Shown in pieces: positions 35,501-48,277 of a DNA stretch of 64,000 bases (positions within the stretch are counted from its first letter, which is position 1; the number at the start of each line of letters is the position of its first letter). Below the pieces are notes generated by a model, which saw nothing but the letters and a program-made list of their open reading frames with translations, was not told the DNA's origin and did no database searches. The DNA comes from Echinometra lucunter (Eukaryota; Echinodermata; Echinoidea; Camarodonta; Echinometridae). Where the stretch lies: NCBI GenBank assembly GCA_029962745.1, contig CM057156.1:33915110-33979109 (forward strand). The letters are read 5' to 3'. The position numbers and the translations under genes were made by a program.

Positions 35501-38500
35501 ACAGAAAGAGATATAGAGACAGTAAAAAGGAAAGTGATACTGAGGAGGAAGGATCAGAAGAAATAGTCATGGGTATATAGGACTTGAAAAAACAAAGGAA
35601 GATTTTATAAAAATAGCACAAACAGATTGAAAATAAAAGACAGGGCCATTCAATAAGTTTTGGTATTTGAATGAATATTTAAATAGAATCCTTTCCTCAT
35701 CTGCATTTTTTTCCTTTCAAGTCCATTATACTACACTCCTTCTGTTACTTATTATCAAGTAAGCATCATCAATTCATCATCACCTATTAAAACCCTTGGA
35801 AGGGGTCTGATGCTAGTGAGCAAGAATAATATATTACCTGAGGCTGATTAAGCACTGGGGTGACAGAGTCTGAGACATAAATAATCCTCCCACTCTCACA
35901 TGACGTCACAAACAGAAAGCCATCAGCAGCCTTGTGGAAAAGAGAAAAACATCAAGAATGAAGAGAAAAACATCAAGAATGAAAAGAAAAAGTCAATGAC
36001 TGTCTGAAGAGCACAAAAAATTTCATCCTAAATAATACTGCTAACAGCATATTATTTTGAAGTTTGAAGTTAAAGGCATTGGTTAACATTGTTACAATTT
36101 CAAAAAATCTCATTTTGCTACTTGAAAATGAGATAAACATAAGGGTTATAGTGTAAAATACCATTCTGAAAGTTTCAAAGTATGATATCCACAGGAAGTA
36201 TTCTTAAATATTAGAAATGTGAACCAATGTTTGAAAAATATATAACGGTCAGTTGCACAGACTTGACGTGAGGAGTGCGCATGTGCACATGGCTCACCAG
36301 ACTGTACTGTTTGTATTGGCATATCATGCGGAGGGAGATAATGTTTTTTTTTTTTAACTTGAGCAAAACGGTCCTCTTATTTAATGTCTCTGAGACCAAA
36401 AATAATAAAATCGCGGTTTGCATCTTACTAACAGTTTTTCATCACAAATTATGGTTGGTTTCAGGTTTTTTTAGTACATATACAAGTACTCATACATGTT
36501 TCATCTCAGTTTGAGAATTTTTAAAATCGGCTGCTCACAAAAGTAGCCAATGCCTTTGACCTTGACTTGAAGATTCTAGATGGCAAATTGCTTAAAGCAT
36601 ACCAATCACTTGAAAAAAATAATTTGTGTACAGCTAGTACATGTGAAAAAACCCCTCAAATCAAAACTCTACCTGGCATCCTAGGAGTTAACAGTCAAAG
36701 AGTTTGAAGAAAATAAAGCATAACATAAGACCTCACAATTAGGGCGTTCACAGAATGGAATGGCTGTTTGATTCTGTACACGCCCTATTTATGATAAAAC
36801 ATGAGAGTACTGGACCTGGACTAGTGTCAAAGTAAGTAAAGCTAACAGCTCTACAGATTTGGGAAGGAAAAAATAAAAGCCTACATGGTTCTCATTTGGA
36901 GAATCTTAAGAGTTTAAGTGTTCCTAAATCAATAAATATATAGATACAGAGGGTCTTACCATAAACTTCCTTACACACACTTTGTAACAAACAAATTTAT
37001 TATTATTATTATTTATTTGACCAATAAAAAGGAATACAAGATACAAAGCATTAGACAAGAGGTAGCAAAAGATGAGATGGAATGGCATGTGGGTCAGGGT
37101 TCACAAAAGAGAAGTTCTTCCCTGTTGCACGTAGGCATGTGAACCCACACATGCCATTCCAAAATATACGGTAATCGATTTTGCACAAGATAAATTATAC
37201 AATCATAAAAAGAATTAAAAAACATCAATATTGCCTATAAACTGTTCAGGAATTGTAAATGAGAATCTAGCTTACATTTCAAAGGAAATCATAGTATCAC
37301 TAAAACTAAACATTTTTTAGGACAGGAATGTATACATGTGAGCAAAAGCTTCAGCATGCTTGTCTGGTTGGTTTATGTCCTCAGCTTATTTCAGTGAAGC
37401 AGAATAGTTTACCAAGCACACTTCTTCTTGTATTCCTTTTGACTAATCCTTTCCATCTGACTTATCCTTTTCATATTATCAAGTTTCTGTAAGTCTTTAA
37501 TGTTTGTTCTTTCAATCTGAATTTTAAACCCAGAACCTTCTGACATAGCTGACTACTTTGACTTACCTCTAGAATAAGATGCTTTAGTTCTTGGTCCGTT
37601 AAGAAGGATGGTTTGTATGTTCCCTCTGTGCTTGTATTCCCTGTACCTGTAGGAGATGTGAAACATATACAATTTTGTCACAAATTCACAATAGAAGTTT
37701 AAACCATGGGGGGGGGGGGGGGGGGTTAACACTTTTCCACTGGGTTTTTGAAGCATACATGAGAACAGAATCCAGTCCAATTAAGTCTTCTTTAAGTGTT
37801 AACATGGGCAATGTATGCTTTTTAATGCTTATTTTAGTATTCCTGTGGAAGTTTAAACCTGACCCATGCTTTGAACCTCCTTTGTGAATTCGGGCCTTTA
37901 TGTCTATAATATATACTATATGACAATATAGTTCCAGCAAATATAATCTGTCTCATGCATAAGACATGAGGGATGAGACAAGACTTCTGGAAACTAAAAA
38001 AGCTTCACCAACCTGTATTTGTCCCTTTAGTAGCCCATTGTCATACATGAGACAAAAATCAAGCTAAATCATATGTGTACTTGACTATCTTTTGACCATT
38101 CAATGTACATGTACATATAGTAAGATAATCCAGCATCTTCCCTGAGCATTTCCTCTTTTTTCATAAAAGATCAGAGGTTTGGGCTGGGATATAATTAAGC
38201 TTCTGACCTATATTCTCTGTTATCTTTAGTTTGTGAATTGGTATGATGTTTCCTAAACTTTTGATTTAAAAAGAGTATTACGTTCCATCTAATGAATACA
38301 CAGGGCCATTTGCCTCATTGGCATGTCATCAAGGATGTACATACATGTACAAAGCCTGTATAAACTCTATGGAGAGCCAATAGAGTGTGCAATCTGCAAT
38401 ATAAAATGACTTTAATTATGTGCAGTTTTGACATGCCCTCTAAAACTGTTCTTCAGATTTCTTTACTTTCAGCTGCTCAGTAGTAGGATAAAAGCAAAAC

Positions 38501-41500
38501 CAGCTATTTCCTCCTGCAGTTTCTAGGATAAGGCGTAAAGTCACATAGTGCCCACACACGTGTTAAACCAATGAGAGTTCTGTTCTAATACAAGACAACT
38601 GTAATTGTATGGGGAGCTGTCGGTGTGCAGGGGTCTTAGAGTGTAAACATAGTACATTGTATTGCGTTAATTTCAGATATTTACACTAAAAATTCAGCAG
38701 AAATCATGAATTGAATATCACAAGATCTCACACTTATATCTTTTTATGGAAGGTGGACACTGTGAGACTATACTTCATCAGTTTCATGCCATTTTTCTTT
38801 TTGCTACCAAAACCATACATGAGCTTTAAGCTTCCATGTATTAACATCTTCTAATTTTCATCAGACGACAAGGGACCATTAGACACATTAAACAACCTTT
38901 TTAGGGTCACAGCCATACTACCAGCAGGTGCATCCAAGCAAATACAGACAATAAGGGAAACAACAAATGTTCAGTTATGTGTCTCACCATACAACTACAT
39001 GTACGTGACAAAGATCTTGCAGTGCATCAGCTTTCATACCTATTTATGGCATCGTGCAATTGCACTTTCAAACAGGATTGGGGATTAAAGATCAATGCAA
39101 ATCTAATGCACTATTTCCAACTATCCGTTGTCTTTAATTCCATCAGAGATTCACATGTAAATTGCTACTGTGATTCATATCATGATTTCCTATAAAGTGA
39201 TTACACAATGGATAATTTTTTTTTATATTTGATCAAGAATAGAATTCTAAGAATAATATAACAATGAAAATGTGATGATTTTCAATCGAAATCAACGCAT
39301 TTTGGCAAATTATTTGTGATTAAAATAGGCTGAAATCTTATCATATTTTGGGGTTGACCAAGGGTTGACCTAAAAATTTGAGTATGAGGTATGACCCAGC
39401 TTCGAGCATTGCAGTTGTGGCGTGCGCTTAAATACCTTGCGCGCATTTTGCTAGACATCATTGTGGGTACCCAAATGAAACTGGGACACAGCTGAGGGGC
39501 CAAAAATAGGCTGAAATCTTATCATATTTTGGTTTTTTTTCTTGGCAACACGACTTTTTAAAAACTTTAGGTAGATGATTTTACGCTAATAAGATCATGC
39601 TCTTTAAATGAAGGAATATTGTTTAAGCATTGGGTACTCCCTTTAAGGAAATCTGAGACTGAACCAAAATTCCAAAATACTAATGACAAAATTTCCCTTT
39701 TTATCTTAACATACAGATTCCAACGTGTTTACTCTTGTAAATATATCCTAGAATTAACACAATTTAAGAGTTTTTACTTCCTATTCTCAACATGAGAATA
39801 AAAAGCAAATGATTTCCTAAATGATCCAGGCCACCTGGAAAAAGAATATTGCATGTTATCCTCACATACAGTGATTTCAAGGAAACCCGGTTCTTTGTGC
39901 CATTTTCAAGATTTCCATGTCTGTCATCCTACACCGGAACAGATACTGCAATCATTGGCAATCTCATAATGGTATTCCCATGGTAGTGTGTGTATGTCAT
40001 ATAAGGTCAAATGGTAAAAGTACAAACTACTCTCCTATATTTCTTTGCTCAAATAATCAATCACGAGGTAGGGGTCTATTTTTTCAAAAGAATTTCCTCA
40101 TGGGGGGGGGGGGGGGCTGATCAGCCCTCCTATTCATGGAGGGGAGGGGTATGTAACAGGACAGTAATGGGTCAAAGCCCCTGCTGAGCTAAATTTTTCC
40201 AATTTTCCAGCAAGGGGGAGAAGGTACACAATTTTCAAGAGGGGGAGGGGAGAGCAATGATAAATGATCTGTACCCACCCTCCAAATATGCAACTTGAAT
40301 GTACATGTATGTTTAACTTCATGAAATTTCATAATCTAGTGAAACCATTAAAAAAATCCTGATTTCATTTATATTCATTGTAGGGGGTATTTTTATGTCT
40401 CACATGCAATTATAAAGGCTAAGAAACCATAAAGTTTCAAATTACATTTTGCAAACACTTACCTACTGACTGATGTTCATGTACAAACACACTGACACAC
40501 TCTCAAAGTAACCAATGCTATTAAGATATCTTTTTAATGTTTGGCTCTTTATTTTCAATCTTTTTATTTCTTATTTTTTGCATTTTTAAACAATCAATAT
40601 CACCTACAAAACATGAGCTACAAAAAGCTCCAACTTGAAAATTGAAGCTTAAGTCAAAGTACACTTTCAAATATGCCTACATATAGTATGTTTACAAAAG
40701 GAGAAAACATATCTAATAACATTTAAGCACTAAAACTTAAATTGACAGTTTATCACAAAATGTTAAATTGCTATTTTCTTGAGCAAATTGGCAAACTTTA
40801 CAGAGAGCTGCTTTAATTTCATTTTAGATAAACAAGCATGTTATTTGGTTGGAAGGATGCAATGCCAGAGAAAAAAAAATGTGTCGACATAAAAGAAGAA
40901 ATGGGCTTCTTGAAGCCATATAAAAAAAATTTTTGAGAGAGAGAGATCAACAAAAAGGATTACTAAGAAAAACCATACAATATACTTGGTTCAATAACAT
41001 ATTGCTACTTCTGTGTCTCATATAAAAAACAAGATGGTTATTTGAAAGTAAGTCCCCACAATATTTTTGAAAATTAAATATAAGAATTTTTACATGTATG
41101 TGACATGGCAGGTATGTATTAATATCAGGACTATTCATTTCACAAAGCAACTGTATCAACTCATAATAACTCAATCAGCTTATGAATTACATCCTACCTC
41201 TGAGAGACTTCATATGTGAAACAGCCATACGTAGGATAGTGAGTTTATCCGGCTTGCGAGCGAGGGCGCTACAGGATGGTACCATATCTGACAACTCAGT
41301 GATATAAGCTGTCATCTTGTTCCTCCTCCGTCTCTCAATCTCACTGTGATTCTCCCTGTATGGGAAAGAAACATAGAAAATAAAATTCCCTTTCATCTGC
41401 ATTTTGTGCAACAACAACAACAAAAGGACAGAAAAAAGCACACCTTTGAGCAATGGTCCTTAAATGATCAAGTGGAAGTTTCAATTTTTAGGAAGTAGCA

Positions 41501-44500
41501 CACAAAGATAGTACACCTTTGAGCAATTTTCCTTAAAGGTAGTCTCAACCTTTTGCAAAATCTACAAAAATCCATACAACTTAGGCATGAGTTTAACATA
41601 TGCCCTTCTCATACTATGTATTTAATCTTACGGTCATACGTTGGTTAAGTTATTGATATAAAATAAAAATCTGGCTACCAGTCTTGAAGCAAGTCAGATC
41701 AGCTCACCGGCAGTACCGTAGATATGTAGCGCAGAGCTAGCTCACGCAGCTTGCTCAGCAGCCACCATATGTACCATACACATAGCAGTACATACACGAA
41801 CCGTTTCATTGTGCGCTATCTTTCAGCAGAGGGAACTATTCTAACTAAAAGTCAAATTAAATCGATATATAGATTTGATAATTAGAAATATACTGATTAA
41901 CAATCATCTTCCAACTTAATCATGAGTTGGGAAGTTACTATCTTTCATATACTATAATATACTACTAGATTCTTGTAATGTCAGATTTTAAGCTGCAAAA
42001 GGCTGAGACCAGCTTTAAATGACCAAATGGAATTTTCAATTTTCATGAAGTAGCACATAAAGATAGAATATTTCTTTTGAGAATGAAAATCTGGCAAAAA
42101 CTGGCAAAAATCTGAAAGACAAAACAAGTAATCATGAAAATTCACTCTTAATCTCTCCACATGGTGTATATGTACTTTGACTGTTAACATGTATCTTAAC
42201 CAGATGATTTCAACATGTAAACTGACTTATCTTAAATTACTTGATTTGTTTCACATTTATGGTTCAGAATAGTATCAAAATCTGTAGATAAACAAGAAAA
42301 CTTTGAGTTTATTACATCTCTCTCTTTCTCCTCATGAATTCAAATTTAGAAATTTTACCATTTAAAATATTCCATTAGTTAGCTTCTTAAAAGAAAGCTT
42401 TACGGATATGAAGAATCTTGAAGCTCAGAATTAAAATGAAATTTGAAAGTTTGATATTGAAATTAAATGTGAAAGTTTGAAAGTGAAATCAAGTTTGAAA
42501 GTTTGGATTTGAAATCAAGTTTGAAAGTTTGGAACTGAAATCAAGTTTGAAGTTTGGAACTGAAATCAAGTATAAAAGTTTGGAACTGAAATCAAGTTTA
42601 AAAGTTTGGAACTGAAATCAAGTTTGAAAGTTTGGAACTGAAATCAAGTCTGAAAGTTTGGAACTGAAATCAAGTTTGAAAGTTTGGAACTGAAATCAAG
42701 TTTGAAAGTTTTGAATTGAAATCAAGCCAATTTTTTTCCACTCTTACCGAGCAAAGCGTTCCTTGTCTGGCTTGTCATCATCCGTCCTAACAATAAAAAA
42801 ATTAAAAATTAAAAAAATTAGTATTATAGTAAAAAAAAAAAAAAAAAAAAAGTCATTACAGACCTCAAATTTAGTGGCTTAGGAAAGGTCTTAATCACTT
42901 TTAAAAATTGAGTTTTAAATTATCTATTTATTCTTTGTGTAGTTATTTCCTACAAAACAAATTCTCTCCTCAGTCTACAGCATCAACAAATCGTATCAAA
43001 TTCATTTATTTATTATATGCTCAATAAACATCATACCTTTATTTTCATGCTCATCAATGAATATTCACACATTTCAGGATTTTGCCAGTTCTTACCAGAT
43101 TACTTCTATTTTTTTTTAGGGAAGGGAAGACTGTGATGCCATTTAGGTTTTGAAACTGTAGTACAAACAGCAGTTCAAGGGGAAAAACATAAAAAAGAAG
43201 ACTTCTATCAATTTCTACACCTGCCTTGCACATACAACAATTTCAAAGTCTTTGATGTAGTTTATAGGGTGCTCTTACACTGCAACATGAAATACCTGTT
43301 GTTTGTTTTTCAACTCAAGAATTTCTCAATGCTACAGCATAAATGCGTAAAAACTCACATCGATTACCGGTATGATTTAAACTACAGGAAGTTTACAGTC
43401 AAACTGGCTATAAAACTTTTAGAAATCAATATTACAGCAATCATATTTCTTATCTTTAATAGGAATTGCAGTTTTGCCATTATGTTTTCAGGAAAATAAA
43501 TGTTTAAAGTGGCAAAACTATAGAAATCAAATAACATACCATTTACAGGGAATGTTAAAATTCATGTTTTATTGAAACCACTCTAGATATTGAATGGAAA
43601 TTATCATGCCAAGTGGCAAAAGCAAGGAAATCAAATTTCAAGCACTGTGTGAGCAAAGTTGTGACTTTATCTATTTTGAGAGGTTACTATCACAGAACTA
43701 GGTCCATGCAACATTCCATACTCAGTCACCTGGAGAGCTTGGCTGATGTAGAGTCATCATCCTCCCCATCATCACTCCTGGGTAGAGAGAGGCAAAGACA
43801 AGAATATGCAATCATTGTAGCCAATGTTAAAGGAAAGGTTAATATAGAAATGTGGAGTGAGATTTGTTTTAAAACAGAGAAGAGGGTAGACAGAATTAAA
43901 CAACATTTAGAACATCCAAAGTAATTGTCTTATGTTCACGTGCATTAGCAATATTGTAACCAGGTCTGTATTTCTTGAAACCATCATAAGCCTACATTGT
44001 AAGTTCGGGTGATGTTCATTATTCCAAAACACACAAATTGCGTATACCTAGATGTTTGTTAGTCTGAAAATGAAAAAGGTTCGTTGGTCAGAAAGTAACT
44101 AACAAACTAACGAACCTTATTTCATTTTCGGATTAACGAACCTTTTTTCATTTTCGGACTAACAAACTTTCAGAATAACGACCTTATTTCATTTTCGGAC
44201 TAACGAATCTTCGCAATATCGAACTTTCGAACTAACGAACCTTTGGAATAACGAACCTTCGGAATAAATGAACCTTGGGAATAAATGAACCTTCGGAATT
44301 TTAACGAACCTTCGGAATAACGAAACTTCAGAATAACGAACTGTAACTGTACATGTAAGTTCATGGACATCCCACTGAAACATGGGTTAATTCTACAAAA
44401 CATGTTTCAAGGGATGTCCGAGAAGTTAGACTTATGACGATGTCAAGAAATGGCCCTCTGTTTCCAAACCAATAGTGTGAATATGTGAATTTCAATATCA

Positions 44501-47500
44501 TGTTAGTGGTAATTTGGGTGCCCAGTTATTGATTTTTTAATGCACACTGAAAACATCTTCTTTTAGAGGTAGTAGCCCACATTTGCAAGTGGCACCCAAT
44601 CTGTACAAAAGTTTTACTTCAGATTGCTTTAAGCCAGAGAAAAACACTCGTAAAGTTTAAGATCCCAGTACATTCCTGTTTAGGATTGAGAAGGAAATAT
44701 TCAACACAAATTTTCATTTTTTTTTTTTTTTTTTTGTAAAGGTGTCTTCCTGACACTTTATGAGTAAAACCATTCATTTTTCACTTATTCTTTGGAATAT
44801 TGTAGTAAATTTGATAACATGATAGTTTTACATAAATATCTGTCATTGAAATTGGCTAATTTCTCTTCAAATTCGGAACAGTGTTGAGCAAATGTGGGCT
44901 GCTACCTTTAAATTATATAACAGTGTTAAAGACATCTCATCATAGGTGCTTATTCACAAAGCAAAACTTTTTTTTTCAATTCAAAGAATGAAAAAATATT
45001 TTGCTTTCTTACTTTAAGGATAAAATGTTATCTTTCAGATTTTTAAGTTCATCTGTTGATCTTCTACCTATTTTAAGTGATGTTCACAGTCAACATTGCA
45101 ATGTGTACCACACTTAAATTTTTCAATTTTAAGTCAGTTGTTTCTACAAGAACATGTTTCATGCTCCATGTAGCTGAAGATTACATCTTTAACAACAATT
45201 TAGGAGACATGTTATATTATAAAAATCTCCATGTTATATCAGCAGGTGAAGGAAGGACATGTCTCTGATTGAAGATGACATAGTACAAAGTGAAAGAGTG
45301 CACAGATCTATAGACAAACATTTGTGAATGACATGTCTCTATGGATCTCTCTCTCTCTCTCTCTCACACAAACTTGTGATAGATCACCGTAATGAATTTT
45401 TACTTTTTAACCCAGCGTGCATCCTATCTTTTCAAATTTTTTTATGGCAAGTTTATTAATTCATTGTCTACCGGTAGTCATCATCAAAGCAATATGCAGC
45501 TACCAGTAGTTTAAAATAAATGGATCTGATGATAAATTGTAAAAAGTATGCATGTCTGAATCAATAAATGTATCATAAAAGAAAAGACATGAAGTCAACA
45601 CACAGTCAATGTATGTACCATTCAAAATGATTGGACCAAGACTCAGTCTGGAAATCTACACTCTAAAGGCTTTTTTGGGCAGACCTGTATTATTTCAATG
45701 ATTAAGAAATAAGACAAATGTTTCCCCAAACATTATATGTACTTTTTAGGTACATGTAAGTTTATGAATAGGTAAATTAATATTTAATGTGTGAATTTTT
45801 CATTTTCTATAAAGCTTTTCATCACCTTCAGACTTCCATTATTCCAAGGATTAGCAAGAGCAGAACAAATGCTCCCCTGAATGTATTTATTGCTTAGTAT
45901 ATCAATAGGTGACCTTTAAGATGGATTAGTCCTTTAATGTTGATTTCTATTCATGTCATGAGTGCTTGCTCTATGAGCCTAGCACAGCTCTGAGATCATC
46001 GCTACGTGCCTGCGCATACAACCAGCACGTTCAGCCTTTGTTTGCCCCCCTTGGTGGATGGCTGATGGTGGTGCAGGCTTGCTAGCTAGGGGAGCTTCAC
46101 ATTATGGAGATGGATTTAATGGGAGGAAGGAGGGCACACAGAAAGGAAGGCAGGGAAAAAGAGAGATGGGGGGGGGTGGTATGAGAGATAATAGAAGTAG
46201 TAGTAGTGGTGTGTTCACACTTCTTCTTCTTCCATGTCCATGATCTATGAATGGCGTCATAGGTCCAGGGAAGAAAATGATTAATTTTTTTCCGGGGCTA
46301 CTTTTTGAGCCCACCGGCCTGGATTTTCTACATTGTATTACAGTTAACATTGGACTCTATGAGAATTTCAGGGGCTCTTTTTTAGTCTTCCAGGGGCCTG
46401 TTGCATAAAACTTTTGCCAGACTTTTTTTTCTGGCAAAAAAAAGTCTGGCAAAATTTTATGTACTGGAAAACTGTGGCAATATTTTTTTTGCCGTAGTTT
46501 CCTCAAATTTTGCCATAAAAAACTCCGGCAAAAGTTTTATGCAACGGGCCCCAGGTCTTTCTTTGGCATTTGGGGGCAAATTCGCCCTGAGCCCCCGTGT
46601 ATTTTTTTCGCTGCATAGGTCTGGCCAGGCTCTTGTGATCATACTATGACCCTTTTTATACAAAATATGAAATAGATTTCATTGTCACATTAAACTTTGT
46701 ATACATCTGCCTTGGTGTAATGTGTACATAAACAATGTAAACAAGAATCAGAGTAAATACATGCAGTTATGATATCACTTTTCACAGCACAAATATAGAC
46801 AGGTCTACATATTGGGGATATCTGATTTTCATGTTCAGTCGAAATATGAAATCTGAATACTGCATGTACATGTACATGTGTTAATTTAATTGTGGTTGCA
46901 TGGTATATTTGTATTGTGCTACTCCCATATAAAAAGCAGCTGAGCTGGAATTCAAAGTTGTGTATGATTCCTCCTGAAAGCAGATGATTTTAGAATTGAA
47001 AAAAAAAAGAACTTTTTTTTACATAGCTTAATTAAAATTAAATTACAAAATTATAATCAATAATGTTGATTTCTAAATCTGTTAGATTAAGATCTTTAAT
47101 AAAAATTTGTCTGATTCCACGCTAAGAAATATAGAGTGTGGACAAGGAGAGAGAGAGAGAGAAAGAGAGATTGAAAGACAGAGAGAGAGACACACACACA
47201 ACATGTATTTATTGGGAATTAGTTTTCTGACTACCATGGTTTAACAATGAATTTTTGTAAGACAAGGATAGAAAAGAGAAAATAAGAAAGAGGATGAGAA
47301 AAGAAATGACACAGTTTGGGGGATTAACTCTACATTACAGGTGTTAGAATCAATATCATTCTTATTATGGTGTCTTTGTTTTGCTGTCATGTAATCTATT
47401 ATACCCTGCCTGTATCATAGGAGACAGCTAGTAGACACCCAACTGACAATGGACAAAAAAAAAACCAAAAAAAAAAAACCCACCATCGTTGCCCTGTATG

Positions 47501-48234
47501 GCTAAGTGTTTTTGTTTTTGTGATAGTTTCACTGCCCTCATGTTGTTAACCAATTTAACATCACTTAATTTCCATATAACATTTTCAATGTGTGTTTCAT
47601 CTCTGCATTTGATTTCAAAGTTTCAAACATACATTGGTTAAGATTTATCTGTTCAGCAGGCTTTTTGACTGTTTATTTTCTTTTTGATATCAAGTGCAAC
47701 TTTCATCATTCACTATCATTAGACACTGTGATACTTGTGTATCATAATTTTCATCAATATCAAAGTTATCAACCTCCCAGAAAGTATGCACAATTTGTCA
47801 TATGATTAAACAAATATGAAACATGCACAAGTACCAGTATATGGGTGCAGTTCTTGTTCAAATACTGAAACCGTAAGACGAAAAATATCAAAATGTAAAC
47901 ACGCCCATTCCAACATGTACATGAACAGACAGCCATAGAAACGTACATGTAGTCGGCAAAGTGGCAAAGTGGACACACGTGTGTGACCAATGTGCCATAA
48001 CGGATTGGACCATTTTAGATTTATGATAATGAACTGACTGCAACCCTATATAAAATTTATGAATAAGGAATTTCCTTGGGAGGTCAGAGCTAAGAAAAGA
48101 CGCATCTGGAAGTGAAAAGGACTGGATGATTATTGGGAAGGAGAGACCTTTCAAACAATGTAGCAATCTGTCAGATGCAATATCAATTGAAATATAAATA
48201 CAATACAGACAATAGTTCTATTTTTCCTCCCTCC

Positions 48235-48277
<43 letters not shown>

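Noticed and set aside
41187..41453. An independent small bHLH protein starting in the intron before exon 4
   Set aside because: The apparent extra N-terminal residues are intron read-through; the acceptor CATACAG and phase join exon 3 exactly.
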